A DNA stretch of 64,000 nucleotides from Hellea sp. (GCA_013002305.1 JABDKG010000099.1:1-64000); one strand, 5' to 3'; positions 17,396-27,173 are shown, counted from the first letter of the stretch. The notes: generated by a model from the letters alone, not told the origin. Made by a program: numbers and translations.

Positions 17396-17730
17396 TCGCT
17401 TCTATGCTGACCTTTCAAGGCGGCGTGCGCGTCCCGGCCTATACGGCGTCCAAAAGCGGCGTTGGCGGGCTGACCAAAGCGCTCGCCAATGAATGGGCGG
17501 GACATGGCATAAATGTCAACGCCATCGCGCCTGGCTATTTTGCGACAAATAACACGGCAGCTTTACAAGCTGACGCGAAACGCAATGCAGAAATCTTAAG
17601 CCGTATTCCAAGCGGCCGTTGGGGTCAGCCAGCAGATTTGGCCGGCGCCGCCGTCTTCCTCGCGTCAAGCGCATCGAATTACGTCCACGGCATTACTCTG
17701 CCCGTTGATGGCGGCTGGCTCGCGCGGTAA
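17392..17730 (+). pseudogene. kduD: 5'-truncated kduD (2-dehydro-3-deoxy-D-gluconate 5-dehydrogenase, SDR) remnant
   Basis: C-terminal ~112 codons of a KduD-type short-chain dehydrogenase (intact ~250 residues). Readable from NIASMLTFQGGVRVPAYTAS with the catalytic YxxxK (YTASK), then NVNAIAPGYFATNN, GRWGQPADLAG and the closing DGGWLAR typical of KduD. The NAD-binding half is absent; the frame begins inside the join with the symporter remnant on the opposite strand. In an intact locus KduD would interconvert diketo-uronate and KDG. ATG 17404 is the methionine of the conserved IASMLTFQGG segment, not a true start. Confidence 0.8.
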
Positions 17731-17759
17731 CATTTACAGCGTATTTATAGTTCTGAAGT

Positions 17760-19043
17760 TTAAGCTGGCGTCGTTTTCGCAGTGATCTCCTGCCATACGC
17801 CTGTCACGCCAAGGTATGACGTGAAGAGAGAAAACAGCAAAATCGCCGCTAGAAAGACATTGGCAAGCCAGGTATTTCTATAATTACCCATTAAATCTTG
17901 GCGATTGGTCAGGTAAAAAATACAACCTACAGTGACAGGCAAAATGATGGCATTGAAGGCTTGGGACATAATCATTACGGCGACGGGCCTGGCCTCGAAC
18001 AAAGGTACGACTAAGCCCAGCAATGATATCAGAAAAACCATAATCCGGTATTTTGGCAGCGTCATATTGCGATCTGTTTCGGTGTAATCGCAAATTAGCC
18101 AGGGCAGCATCAGCACGTTCGGAAATTGCGACGAGACGCCGGCCGCGATGATCCCAACAGCAAATATTGACACGGCCAGAGGACCGGCCAGTGGTTTTAG
18201 AAGTTCGATCATTTGTGAGGCTTTTTCGAGTCCGATATTTCCGGCATGAAGCGTGCCTGCCGCTGCCGCCATGACGGCGGCGCTAATGACGAACATTAAG
18301 ACAACTGCAAATATTGCGTCTCTTCTTTGGGTTTTTGCATCTTCTAAGGTCCAGCCGGCTTCTTTGACCAATGTCGTTCGGATGATGAAAAGGCCGGAAA
18401 ATACTGTGGTTCCGACCATAGAGGCTATAACCAATAGAGGTCCTTTCTCTGAACCCGATGGAACTTCCGGAATGCTTGGGACAAATCCTTTTATGATATC
18501 GATTGGCGGCGGCATCATTATGAAAAAGTTGATCAAAAAGCTCGCCGCCATTACGGCGACAATTACCGCCAGACTGCGTTCGAAAAATTGAGTATTGCCG
18601 TTCCAGAAAATGAAAAAGACCAGAGCGGAAAAGAACGAGGCAAAATATATCGGTGCTATGCCGCCTTCGATCATCGTTTTTGACCATTCCGAGCTGATCT
18701 CCGCGACGATGCCCATGACGCCCATGACGCTGCCGCAGACGCCCAGTGTTAAAGCGATGATAAAATAAATACCGACGGCCGGGTGGATATGTTTTTTAAA
18801 GGCCTGAAGTGCGGTTTCGCCGGTCACCAATGTGTAGCGGCCATAAAGATTGATCATGAAAAAAGTACATAAGCAGGACGCCGCAAGCGCCCAAAGCAAT
18901 GTCATCCCGTAATCGGCGCCGCCTTTCGCCATGGCCGTAATGCTGCCGGTTCCGATATTGAAACCCAGCAGGAAAATTCCAGGCAAAAACAAAGCCAGCA
19001 ATGCCGCAAATTTTTGTCCGATGGTAAGTTTTGTATCTGTCAT
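17760..19043 (-). CDS. Nramp-related transporter without canonical metal ligands
   Basis: Integral membrane protein of 427 residues with the Nramp (NRAMP/MntH) fold pattern: about eleven hydrophobic segments, with TM1 readable as LPGIFLLGFNIGTGS followed by GGADYGMTLLW. True Nramp metal transporters carry DPGN in TM1 and an A-x-x-MPH motif in TM6. Aligning on the shared GxxxGxxLLW spacing, DPGN is replaced by GTGS, and the TM6 region reads AAGVSSQFPNVLML, with no Met-Pro-His. It is therefore unlikely to be an ordinary Mn/Fe importer. It lies 13 bases after uxuA in the same operon, so a role in uronate or sugar-acid uptake, or supply of the UxuA metal by another mechanism, is inferred. Confidence 0.75.
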   Translation of the reverse strand: MTDTKLTIGQKFAALLALFLPGIFLLGFNIGTGSITAMAKGGADYGMTLLWALAASCLCTFFMINLYGRYTLVTGETALQAFKKHIHPAVGIYFIIALTLGVCGSVMGVMGIVAEISSEWSKTMIEGGIAPIYFASFFSALVFFIFWNGNTQFFERSLAVIVAVMAASFLINFFIMMPPPIDIIKGFVPSIPEVPSGSEKGPLLVIASMVGTTVFSGLFIIRTTLVKEAGWTLEDAKTQRRDAIFAVVLMFVISAAVMAAAAGTLHAGNIGLEKASQMIELLKPLAGPLAVSIFAVGIIAAGVSSQFPNVLMLPWLICDYTETDRNMTLPKYRIMVFLISLLGLVVPLFEARPVAVMIMSQAFNAIILPVTVGCIFYLTNRQDLMGNYRNTWLANVFLAAILLFSLFTSYLGVTGVWQEITAKTTPA

Positions 19044-19056
19044 GATTTACCTGTGC

Positions 19057-20250
19057 CTAAGCGGATAGCGCCCGGATGACCCCGCGGACCTCGGCGAGCC
19101 CTTTGAGGCGCCCGATTGTCGAATAGCCCGGATTTACGGTTTTTCCGATATCGTCCATCATTTGAAAGCCGTGATCCGGGCGAATGAATATTTCTTGCTG
19201 CGCCGATTCCTCGCGCCTGCGCCGAGTCTCTTCGGCAAGCAGTTCTTTGATAACCGCCACCATGTCGATGTCGCTATCCAGGTGACTGGCCTCATAAAAA
19301 GAACGCTGTTCTCCCGGATCCCGACTTACACCCCGAAGGTGCGAAAAATGAATTCGCGGACCAAATTGCCGGGCCATGGCCGGAAGGTCATTATCAGGAC
19401 GGCTGCTATAAGTACCCACACATAAAGTGATACCGTTGGCAGGGCTCGGCTGGGCCTTAAATAAAATTTCCAGATCGTCGGCCGTGCAAATAATACGGGG
19501 CAGTCCCAGCATATCGCGCGGCGGGTCGTCGGGGTGAATGGCTAGATTGACGCCGGCTGCTTCGGCGCGCGGCAAAACCACGGACAAGAATGCAAATAGA
19601 TTTGCCCGTAAAGCATCGGCGCTCACGTCTTGGTAATTGGCCAGCATGGCGCGAAAATCATCCAAGCCGTAACTTTCGGTCATCTTGCCCGGCAAACCAG
19701 CGATGATATTGTTGGTGAGCTCGGCGCGCTCGGCCTCAGACATGCTTTCGAATATTTGCTTGGCTTCATAAATTTCCTCGGCGCTATAGTCAGCCGCCGC
19801 ATTCTCGCGCTTCAGAATGAACAGATCAAATGCGGCAAATCTGTTCTGGTCAAAGCGCAGCGTGTAGGCGCCGCCGGGTAATTTATGTTTGAGATCGGTG
19901 CGGGTCCAATCAATCACCGGCATGAAATTATAACAGATGGTTTTAATGCCGCACTTTGCGAGATTTTCCATCGATAGAGCCCAGTTCTCGACATATTTCT
20001 CATGGCCGTGCCGGGCCAGCTTAATATTCTCATGAACGGGTATGCTTTCGACGACCGTCCATTTGAGCTGTGTGAGGCTGCTATCGCCGTCTTCTATAAG
20101 CGCTTGATGCTCTTTAATGGCTTCAAGCGGCCAGACTTCGCCAGCAGGAATTGCGTGAAGCGCGCTGACAATATCCGTAGCCCCGGTTTGCCGAATGTCG
20201 TCGATGGTTACAGGGTCGCTCGGACCGAACCATCTCCAGGATTCACGCAT
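19057..20250 (-). CDS. uxuA: Mannonate dehydratase
   Basis: Converts D-mannonate to 2-keto-3-deoxy-D-gluconate (KDG) in the cytoplasm, the last step of the glucuronate branch. The 397-residue protein matches the UxuA family in length and begins MRESWRWFGPSDPV. Metal and active-site positions are visible as HPDDPPRDMLGLPRI, the cysteine in ITLCVGTYSS, the histidines in IHFSHLRGVSRD and the aspartate in RPDHG. It is the first gene of an operon with the Nramp-like transporter. A promoter with TTGACG and a 17-base spacer lies upstream and an ATTGGT-N3-ACCAAT palindrome overlaps its -35, suggesting repression by the GntR protein at 27.3 kb. Confidence 0.95.
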   Translation of the reverse strand: MRESWRWFGPSDPVTIDDIRQTGATDIVSALHAIPAGEVWPLEAIKEHQALIEDGDSSLTQLKWTVVESIPVHENIKLARHGHEKYVENWALSMENLAKCGIKTICYNFMPVIDWTRTDLKHKLPGGAYTLRFDQNRFAAFDLFILKRENAAADYSAEEIYEAKQIFESMSEAERAELTNNIIAGLPGKMTESYGLDDFRAMLANYQDVSADALRANLFAFLSVVLPRAEAAGVNLAIHPDDPPRDMLGLPRIICTADDLEILFKAQPSPANGITLCVGTYSSRPDNDLPAMARQFGPRIHFSHLRGVSRDPGEQRSFYEASHLDSDIDMVAVIKELLAEETRRRREESAQQEIFIRPDHGFQMMDDIGKTVNPGYSTIGRLKGLAEVRGVIRALSA

Positions 20251-20295
20251 AATACCCCTATACCCTTCCGAATTGCCGTTAGTGGCTGTGTGATT

Positions 20296-20324
20296 TTATT
20301 GTCACATTTCAAATAAATCGTCAA
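20296..20324 (-). promoter_or_regulatory. Likely promoter of uxuA
   Basis: On the minus strand TTGACG (20324-20319), a 17-base spacer and CAATAA (20301-20296) form a sigma-70-type promoter about 45 bases before the uxuA start. The -35 element overlaps the first two bases of the palindromic operator. Confidence 0.5.
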
Positions 20325-20339
20325 TTGGTAATACCAATT
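20323..20339. promoter_or_regulatory. GntR/UxuR-type operator between uxuA and TonB receptor 1
   Basis: Perfect palindrome AATTGGTA-A-TACCAATT with core ATTGGT-N3-ACCAAT, which fits the T-GT-N3-AC-A pattern of FadR-subfamily GntR regulators and resembles the UxuR/ExuR operator. It sits between divergent genes and could control both directions. Confidence 0.7.
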
Positions 20340-20451
20340 AATGCAAATCGGTATAATAATAGGTTGACAATAAGTAATGTATTGGTTCATTGAAGCTCGC
20401 AAAGTTAACACCAATCCAATTAAACCAGTAATTCTAAGGGGAATTCAGGAC

Positions 20452-23400
20452 ATGTCTCAGATTAATTCAGACGTCAGCAATGGCAGAACTTATACAAAAT
20501 CGTGGTTAAAAGGATCGCTCCTGTTAGGTGCCAGCCTTTCAATGTTAGCGACTGCCACGCCAGCGTTTGCTCAGGATGCTCCGGGCGAAGACGAAATTAT
20601 TGTCACCGGTATCCGCGCTTCACTTGAAAACGCGCTTGTCGAGCAACGCGAAGCGGTCGGCCTGACAGAAGTTATTCTTTCTGAGGATATTGGTAAGCTG
20701 CCAGACCAAAACCTCGCTGAAGTTCTGGAGAACATTACAGGTATTCAAATTACGCGTACCGCCGGTGTCGGTACGGGCGTTCAAATTCGCGGTACAAATT
20801 CAAACCGGACCGAGATTAATGGTGTCTCCACGGTCGGTGCAGGCTCTGGTCGTAGTGGCATTAGTTTTGAAGATGTCTCTGCTGGCATTATTGCTGGCGT
20901 TGAGGTTATCAAGTCTCCGGACGCGCAAACAATTGAGGGATCTGTTGGTGGTACGGTTAATTTACGGACGATCCGTCCGCTAGATCTAACCGAAACCCTC
21001 GCGACTGTGCGTTTGCAAGGGGAAAACAGTAGTCTTTCAAGCGAAGGCGGCTGGACACCTAGGGGTTCTGCAACACTCGGAAACAAGTGGGAAAATGCCA
21101 AGGGGCAAGAAATCGGTGCGGTGATCAGTATGAGTTATACGGAGCAAGAGGCCTCCGCATATCGTCCTCGGATAGACCGTGACGGTAGCCTTGTCGAAAA
21201 TCGCAACGTGAACATGGTCGATGGTGCCCGCGAAAATGCAGTGGATCGTCCGGCGGCTCAGGATTTTGACTTTTTAGGTATTCAGTTCTTGAACCAAGAG
21301 TTTGAAAACTTTGAGTATGACACTCTTAATATAGCGGCCAGTGTTGAGGCGCGCCCAAGTGACAATGTGAAACTGTATTTTGACGCGATCTATAATGATC
21401 AAGAGCGCCGTCAAGACAGCACGAGAGTCCAGGCGTCTGGTGTTTCCAGTCACCCGATACTAAACACCAATTTGCCGTCGCAATTTGAAACGGTCAATTT
21501 TGGTTCAATCGGCGGCACGCAAATCGGGAGTATTCAGGCGGCCGTCGTCGGTACAATTCAACCAAATTTCATTGGCACGCCGAATGTTGGTGGTGATGAT
21601 GATGATCCGAATTTGCGTTTTAATAGTGATACCGGTGCACGTGTCACCCAAAGCAATTTGTTCAGATTGGGCTCAGAGTGGGAAAAGGGAAGAGTTTTTG
21701 CCCGTGTGGAGGCGTCGTCGTCAACATCTGACTCTGAAACACCGACTTTGAGCACGCAGCTTAACTTCATAAACCCTAATCCTCTGACGCCCCTTGATGG
21801 CACAAGCAATGATAATTCTGTGCCATTCAGATATAATTTGACGGGCGGCGCCCTAACATTTGGCATCGATTTTGACTCAATTTATGCGCCGAATGTTGCA
21901 GATTTAACCAAGGCTGAAAATGTCGTCTTGGATCAGGTGGATCTAAGTAATAACTTTAATGTGAACTCTGAATCCGCACTTCGGGCAGACTTTTCTATTG
22001 ATTTAGAAGACAGTTTCTTAGGTGAAGTTCCGCTTACATCTTTTGATTTTGGTATTCGGCACAATAAAACCCAAAGTACCTTTAATCGCGTAAATGAACG
22101 CATTGGCGGCTTTAGCCGAATGGTCAACAGTCCAAACGGATCCCTGTTTTCTGAGCTACTTGTTGCCGGTCCAAATAATTTTGGTGAGTCAGATGGTAGA
22201 GAGCTTGCATTCCGTAATTTCATTATCGTCGACCCTGATCGCGCTTTTAATGATCCGTTGGGTACACTGGCTATTTTGGAAGCCGCGCTTGCAGCACACG
22301 ATCCGAATTACACTCCGGTTGATTTTGCCCCGGATGAGGAAGCTTTCTTTGATATTGAAGAGAAAACCAACGCCTTGTATGCGCAAGCCAATTTCGAATC
22401 TGGCATGTTCCGCGGTAACGTAGGTGTGCGTTACGTCGAAACCGACATTGCTTCGACGGGTAACACAATTATTAACGGTGTGGCCTCGCCTGTGGTAACG
22501 GAAGGGACTTATAACTTTGTCCTTCCACGTGCCAATTTGGTTGTTAGCCCAACGGACGACGTACAGCTGCGCTTTGGCTGGGGTAAAGATGTCAGAAGGC
22601 CGGATTTCAATGATTTGAACACATCCATAGCCTTCAGCACTAATTCCAACTCAGTTGTGAATATCGGCAACCCAAGCTTAGAGCCTGAAGAAGTCAACTC
22701 GTTTGATGTTGCTGGCGAGTGGTATTTCGCGCCGGCTGCAGTCGTCCGGGTTGGTTATTTCAATAAAAAGCGGACTAATATTATTGGTGATGTGTTTACA
22801 GACGCGGGAACGGATGCAAATGGGTTTCTCAGTGAAGATCCTTCCTGTCCGCTCGGGGGTTACTACAACCCGATTGCCGAAGGCCGCGGATTTATTGCGC
22901 GCCAAGGCGCCGTGGGCTTGTGTACTGGGTTTAATACGGGCGTAAATGATCCGGACACCACTACTCAGCAAGGTATTGAAGCGTCATTCCAATATGATCT
23001 ATCTAATCTCGAGGATGAGCTTGGTAGTATGGCCTGGGCGTCAGGTTTTGGTGTGCTAGCGAACTATACCCATCAAACCTTTAAGGGCGGTTCCATTACT
23101 GACACTGTTTCTTCAAACCGCGGTATCGATGTTTTCAACGCGATTAACGGCAATTATGATAGAAGTACATTTACTTCAGTTTCTCAGCCGCGCGGGCTTC
23201 TTGACTTCTCAGAGGACGCTTACAATGTCACAGCATTCTACGAGAAATATGGTTTTTCAGCGAGAGCACGCTACACATGGCGTGACGCTTTTAAGACTTT
23301 AGACACAGCGGCGGGTGCCAGCCTGAACAGTACTTTGGGTTTCCCGGTTGTCACATCGGCCAGAGGACAGCTTAATGCGGGCATCAATTATGATGTAACG

Positions 23401-23541
23401 GATAATTTCAACATTGGTGTTGAGGGTGTAAACCTCACTAAGTCTGGTATTAAGCAGTGGTGTGTTAATGATGGCGCTCTACTTTGTGCCCAGGGTATTC
23501 CGGATCGTCGTATTGTCGCCGGTGCCAGCTACAAGTTCTAG
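20452..23541 (+). CDS. TonB-dependent receptor 1 (oligouronate uptake, inferred)
   Basis: Outer-membrane TonB-dependent receptor, 1029 residues. Signal peptide ending in TPAFAQDA, TonB box-like DEIIVTGIR, plug domain (LPDQNLAEVLENITGIQIT; VEVIKSPDAQTIEGSVGGTV), then a long beta-barrel ending with the expected terminal phenylalanine (SYKF). The start at ATG 20452 is chosen over 20377 because the signal peptide begins there and AGGGGA precedes it. Placement next to uxuA, the second receptor and alginate lyases implies import of alginate or uronate oligomers; ligand choice is inference. There is no SusD partner. A TTGACA (20364-20369) may be its -35 element. A terminator follows. Confidence 0.92.
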   Translation: MSQINSDVSNGRTYTKSWLKGSLLLGASLSMLATATPAFAQDAPGEDEIIVTGIRASLENALVEQREAVGLTEVILSEDIGKLPDQNLAEVLENITGIQITRTAGVGTGVQIRGTNSNRTEINGVSTVGAGSGRSGISFEDVSAGIIAGVEVIKSPDAQTIEGSVGGTVNLRTIRPLDLTETLATVRLQGENSSLSSEGGWTPRGSATLGNKWENAKGQEIGAVISMSYTEQEASAYRPRIDRDGSLVENRNVNMVDGARENAVDRPAAQDFDFLGIQFLNQEFENFEYDTLNIAASVEARPSDNVKLYFDAIYNDQERRQDSTRVQASGVSSHPILNTNLPSQFETVNFGSIGGTQIGSIQAAVVGTIQPNFIGTPNVGGDDDDPNLRFNSDTGARVTQSNLFRLGSEWEKGRVFARVEASSSTSDSETPTLSTQLNFINPNPLTPLDGTSNDNSVPFRYNLTGGALTFGIDFDSIYAPNVADLTKAENVVLDQVDLSNNFNVNSESALRADFSIDLEDSFLGEVPLTSFDFGIRHNKTQSTFNRVNERIGGFSRMVNSPNGSLFSELLVAGPNNFGESDGRELAFRNFIIVDPDRAFNDPLGTLAILEAALAAHDPNYTPVDFAPDEEAFFDIEEKTNALYAQANFESGMFRGNVGVRYVETDIASTGNTIINGVASPVVTEGTYNFVLPRANLVVSPTDDVQLRFGWGKDVRRPDFNDLNTSIAFSTNSNSVVNIGNPSLEPEEVNSFDVAGEWYFAPAAVVRVGYFNKKRTNIIGDVFTDAGTDANGFLSEDPSCPLGGYYNPIAEGRGFIARQGAVGLCTGFNTGVNDPDTTTQQGIEASFQYDLSNLEDELGSMAWASGFGVLANYTHQTFKGGSITDTVSSNRGIDVFNAINGNYDRSTFTSVSQPRGLLDFSEDAYNVTAFYEKYGFSARARYTWRDAFKTLDTAAGASLNSTLGFPVVTSARGQLNAGINYDVTDNFNIGVEGVNLTKSGIKQWCVNDGALLCAQGIPDRRIVAGASYKF

Positions 23542-23580
23542 GAAATAGCTCGTAATACTCTTTGCGACTAAAAAACAGAA

Positions 23581-23608
23581 AACGCCTCACATTTGTGGGG
23601 CGTTTTTT
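23581..23608 (+). terminator. Terminator after TonB receptor 1
   Basis: An 11-base stem (AACGCCTCACA / TGTGGGGCGTT, one G-T wobble) with a tight loop is followed by a run of T, 40 bases after the stop codon. Confidence 0.9.
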
Positions 23609-23747
23609 ATTATCTGCCATGATCATGACGGTATTGCGGGTTGCGATTCGCAATCGGCCTTAGTCTAAGTGCATCATTCAAGTAGCATTGGCTCTTTCCT
23701 CGTTCTGATAGTGTGTTGGTTATACAACAGAAAAAAGAAAAAACGAC

Positions 23748-23762
23748 ATTGGTCCTACCAAT
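23748..23762. promoter_or_regulatory. GntR/UxuR-type operator before TonB receptor 2
   Basis: Perfect ATTGGT-CCT-ACCAAT, the same half-sites and spacing as at 20323-20339, 103 bases before the start of receptor 2 and 27 bases before a TTGACA element. Confidence 0.7.
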
Positions 23763-23864
23763 TATGCTGGATCGGTCCGCTTAAGAGGTTGACAAAGAAT
23801 AAATATGTAGTTTTGTTAGTTCCGATATTTATTCAATAACATCATAATCTCGGGGAGATACTTA

Positions 23865-26800
23865 ATGCCGATATCAAGTCCTAAGTCAGCACATATAAAA
23901 TCAGTCAGATCGTTACTACTAGCGGGCGCTTCTTTATCCATTCTGTCAGTATCACAAGTCGCACTTGCGCAAGGAGCCGACCCAACAGCCGTTTCTGAAG
24001 ACGAGATTGTCGTCCTTGGCACGCGCCAAGTCATTCAAGACTCCATTGCGTTAAAGCGTGGCAATACACAGATTGTTGACGGACTTTCAGCCGATGAGAT
24101 TGGTGACATCCCGGCGCTCTCCATTGGTGAAGCCCTGGAAACCATCACAGGTGTTGCATCACACCGTGAAAATGGCGGCGCAACAGAAGTTTCGGTTCGG
24201 GGTCTCGGGCCCTATCTGTCTTCGACCGTCGTCAACGGCCGGGCGGCAACAAATGGATCAGGTGACCGATCCGTCAACTTCTCACAATTTCCATCTGAAT
24301 TGATGAATAAACTCGAAGTTTTTAAAACTCAGGATGCGAGTCAGGTTGAGGGCGGCGTTGCCGGCCAAATTAATATGGAGACAATTAAGCCGCTGGATTA
24401 TGGCAAGCAAAGGGCCCAGTTCGAAATCAAAGGAAACGTTAACCCCGACCAGCTTGATCAAAAGGACACCGAAGCCGGCGATCTGGGCTATAGATTTACC
24501 GCAAGCTATACGGATCAATTTGAGGCCGGAACTGGCGATATGGGTTTCTCCATTGGTGTTCAGCGCAGTGACATTTCTCAGCCCGAAGCCGAAAGTCGCC
24601 AAACAGGACCGACAAGTAATTCCCGGCCTGCTTGTTTGATTACAAATGGCAATCCCAATTATATCGAACCGGAAACTGGCGGTACTGTAACAGGTTTTTC
24701 TAACCAGCCAGAAACAGCCCGGCGCGGCGATGACGATTGTGACGATGTCAATCTGGAAGGCTTTAACGGTGATCTAACCAATTTCGGCCGAGGTAGCTCG
24801 GTGGAAGGCGTCGATACGTCACTCGTCAATGGCCAACCTGTTGATGCAGGCGTACCGTTTGTGTTCGCACCGTCGCAGCGCCATTTTCGCCAAAATGATA
24901 CGCGCGATCAGCGAGATGCTATCTTCGGAGCCTTTCAATGGCAGCCACATGATAGGCTCGACATTAATCTGGATGCCCAATGGTCAGAGCGTTTGCAGTC
25001 CGAGCGCCGTAATGATCTAACCTTCAACGGCGGTCGTCGCAATGATACGTCTTTGAACATAGGAACTGGTATCGATGTCACAACATTAGATACGCTGGAA
25101 TATACACCTAGCGGCGCTATTTTGTACCAAATCACTGACAGCACGATCGAAGTTCAGGGTGGTGATTGGCAGAGAGAAGAAAACTATCTCGGCGGCGGTT
25201 TGAATGTCGAATATGATGTTTCAGATAAATTGACGGTAGCTGCCGACTTCGGTTATTCCAAAACCAAGCGGACTGAGGATGCGGTAGAATTCCGTATTCA
25301 ATCCAATATTTCTCCGGTTATTGTGTTTGATCGTCGGAACAACAATGTTCCGACCTATTCCCTATATGACGAAGAGTTTGACGTTAATAACCACGACAAT
25401 TATGTGGATCGTCTCCGCGTTCGTATTGATAATGATCGTCTTCGCGAAAACACAATCAAAGCTGCTCGCTTTGATGTTGACTATGATCTTGGAACGGGGT
25501 TCTTCACAAATCTAGAAGCGGGCGTACGCTGGGCTGATCAAGATTATCTTGAATTGCCGGGCGGCGTAGATTCTGGTGATCCGTTCAATATCACATCGGG
25601 CCGTTTCTCATTCGAGATCGAAGATAATACTGACTTGAATATCAATAACCGCCAGGTCGTTGATGGTTCTGGTTCAGCAACGACAGGTCTTGCATCTAAT
25701 TGGGTCGATATCATCGCATCAACAAACCAAGCTTGCCGCACGCAATTCCCGGAAGGCAATTCCTTCCTAAGTAGTCAGCGCAATGGCAATTTGGTGACAA
25801 ATTATACGGATGATGGAACAGTTCTTAGCTCGACCAATTCATGGGCAACATTTGATGCCACCTGTATGGCCAACACGGCTGTATCCTCTCTGAATGCTAT
25901 TCTTGCTGAAATTAATTTGGCGATCGTGGACCGCGGTGACGTGGACGGCATGCTGACAGCATTTAACGCCGGTATTCCGGGCCTCAGTGAAATAAACAGC
26001 CGTACAATTGATGTACAAGAAGTTACGACAGCATTTTATGCCATGACAGGCTATGAAACAACGTTGAGCGATTTGCCGCTTTCGGGTAATATCGGTGTTC
26101 GTTTGGTGCAAACGGAAGTGGATGCTACCGGGTATCGTCCTGAGCTGATGATTACAGATACTGCCGGGGTCCTGTCGGGGTCATTTGGCAATCTTCAACC
26201 TGTCACGGCTTCTCATAGTTATACCGAATTATTGCCAAGTGCTAACGCAATCCTAGAATTGTCAGAAAACAAGCTTATTCGGCTTGGCGTATTCCGGGCG
26301 TTGTCGCGTGCTGACCCTGCCGATATGGGGTACGGCCGGACTATTTCGCTGGAAGACGATGATGATTTGGAACCAGCAACGCTTGACGAACTGATTGAAA
26401 ACATCAGTGCCGCCGGCAATCCGGAGTTAGATCCGCTGACATCTTGGAATTTTGATGCTGGTTTCGAATGGTATCCCAACCCGGACTCAATATTGGCAAT
26501 TGGAGCCTATTATAAATCCTTCCAAGGTGGTTTCGAAAATGTAAGACAAAATGAAACCTTCGTGATTGACGGACAGAATTTTGAATTTCCGGTTTCCGTT
26601 CAGCAAACTAATAACGACACAAGCAGCTTATTTGGTATCGAGTTTACCGGCTCGCACAGCTTCAGTTATTTGCCAGGATTATTGAGCGGTTTGGGGGCGA
26701 AAGTTAGCTATAACTATGTCGACTCAAATTTCGAATTTGAGGATAGCCGTTATGGTAACGCTTATACCCGCCAGCTTGATGGGTCCATTATACAAACCAA

Positions 26801-27146
26801 TCAGGGAATAATTGCCCCGGGCGGACTGCCGGGATTGTCCGAGCACACCTTCACAGCTCAGGCTTACTATCAAATCGATGATTTTGATTTTGGCATAAAC
26901 TACAAATATCGCGACGATTATTTCCAGCCATTCACATCTGACGGTACACGGCTTAGATTTATCGGCGATGTTGGTGTCTGGGAAGCGCGCGCTGCATATA
27001 AGATAAACGATAACTTCCGCCTATCTGCTGAAGCTATTAACCTCTTTAGCGCCCCTAAAGAGCAGTATGCATTTGTCAGAGATGATCTTTATGAAGTCAA
27101 TGATTACGGCCCACGTATATTCGTTGGACTTCGCGGAAGGTTCTAA
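23865..27146 (+). CDS. TonB-dependent receptor 2 (oligouronate uptake, inferred)
   Basis: Outer-membrane TonB-dependent receptor of 1093 residues, a distant relative of receptor 1. Signal peptide ending SQVALAQGAD, TonB box-like DEIVVLGTR, plug (LSIGEALETITGVASH; EVSVRGLGPYLSSTVVNGR; FKTQDASQVEGGVAGQI), then the barrel ending in phenylalanine (GLRGRF). GGGGAG lies eight bases before the start. It is flanked by its own upstream operator and a terminator, and is followed by the GntR gene. Having two different receptors may cover oligomers of different size or composition. Confidence 0.92.
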   Translation: MPISSPKSAHIKSVRSLLLAGASLSILSVSQVALAQGADPTAVSEDEIVVLGTRQVIQDSIALKRGNTQIVDGLSADEIGDIPALSIGEALETITGVASHRENGGATEVSVRGLGPYLSSTVVNGRAATNGSGDRSVNFSQFPSELMNKLEVFKTQDASQVEGGVAGQINMETIKPLDYGKQRAQFEIKGNVNPDQLDQKDTEAGDLGYRFTASYTDQFEAGTGDMGFSIGVQRSDISQPEAESRQTGPTSNSRPACLITNGNPNYIEPETGGTVTGFSNQPETARRGDDDCDDVNLEGFNGDLTNFGRGSSVEGVDTSLVNGQPVDAGVPFVFAPSQRHFRQNDTRDQRDAIFGAFQWQPHDRLDINLDAQWSERLQSERRNDLTFNGGRRNDTSLNIGTGIDVTTLDTLEYTPSGAILYQITDSTIEVQGGDWQREENYLGGGLNVEYDVSDKLTVAADFGYSKTKRTEDAVEFRIQSNISPVIVFDRRNNNVPTYSLYDEEFDVNNHDNYVDRLRVRIDNDRLRENTIKAARFDVDYDLGTGFFTNLEAGVRWADQDYLELPGGVDSGDPFNITSGRFSFEIEDNTDLNINNRQVVDGSGSATTGLASNWVDIIASTNQACRTQFPEGNSFLSSQRNGNLVTNYTDDGTVLSSTNSWATFDATCMANTAVSSLNAILAEINLAIVDRGDVDGMLTAFNAGIPGLSEINSRTIDVQEVTTAFYAMTGYETTLSDLPLSGNIGVRLVQTEVDATGYRPELMITDTAGVLSGSFGNLQPVTASHSYTELLPSANAILELSENKLIRLGVFRALSRADPADMGYGRTISLEDDDDLEPATLDELIENISAAGNPELDPLTSWNFDAGFEWYPNPDSILAIGAYYKSFQGGFENVRQNETFVIDGQNFEFPVSVQQTNNDTSSLFGIEFTGSHSFSYLPGLLSGLGAKVSYNYVDSNFEFEDSRYGNAYTRQLDGSIIQTNQGIIAPGGLPGLSEHTFTAQAYYQIDDFDFGINYKYRDDYFQPFTSDGTRLRFIGDVGVWEARAAYKINDNFRLSAEAINLFSAPKEQYAFVRDDLYEVNDYGPRIFVGLRGRF

Positions 27147-27173
27147 AATCTAAGTTTTAACGTCCTTAAAAGG

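Larger units (their letters stand above)
23542..23864. other. Intergenic region between the two TonB receptor genes
   Basis: About 320 bases without a gene. It holds the terminator of receptor 1 (23581-23608), a partial operator-like element TTGGTTATACAA at about 23716, a perfect ATTGGT-N3-ACCAAT site (23748-23762), and a TTGACA (23789-23794) in the context AGGTTGACAA that also occurs before receptor 1. Confidence 0.6.

Noticed and set aside
20323-20339. Palindrome considered as a terminator
   Set aside because: A/T-rich with a one-base centre, no T tract, located between divergent starts and repeated before receptor 2, so an operator fits better.
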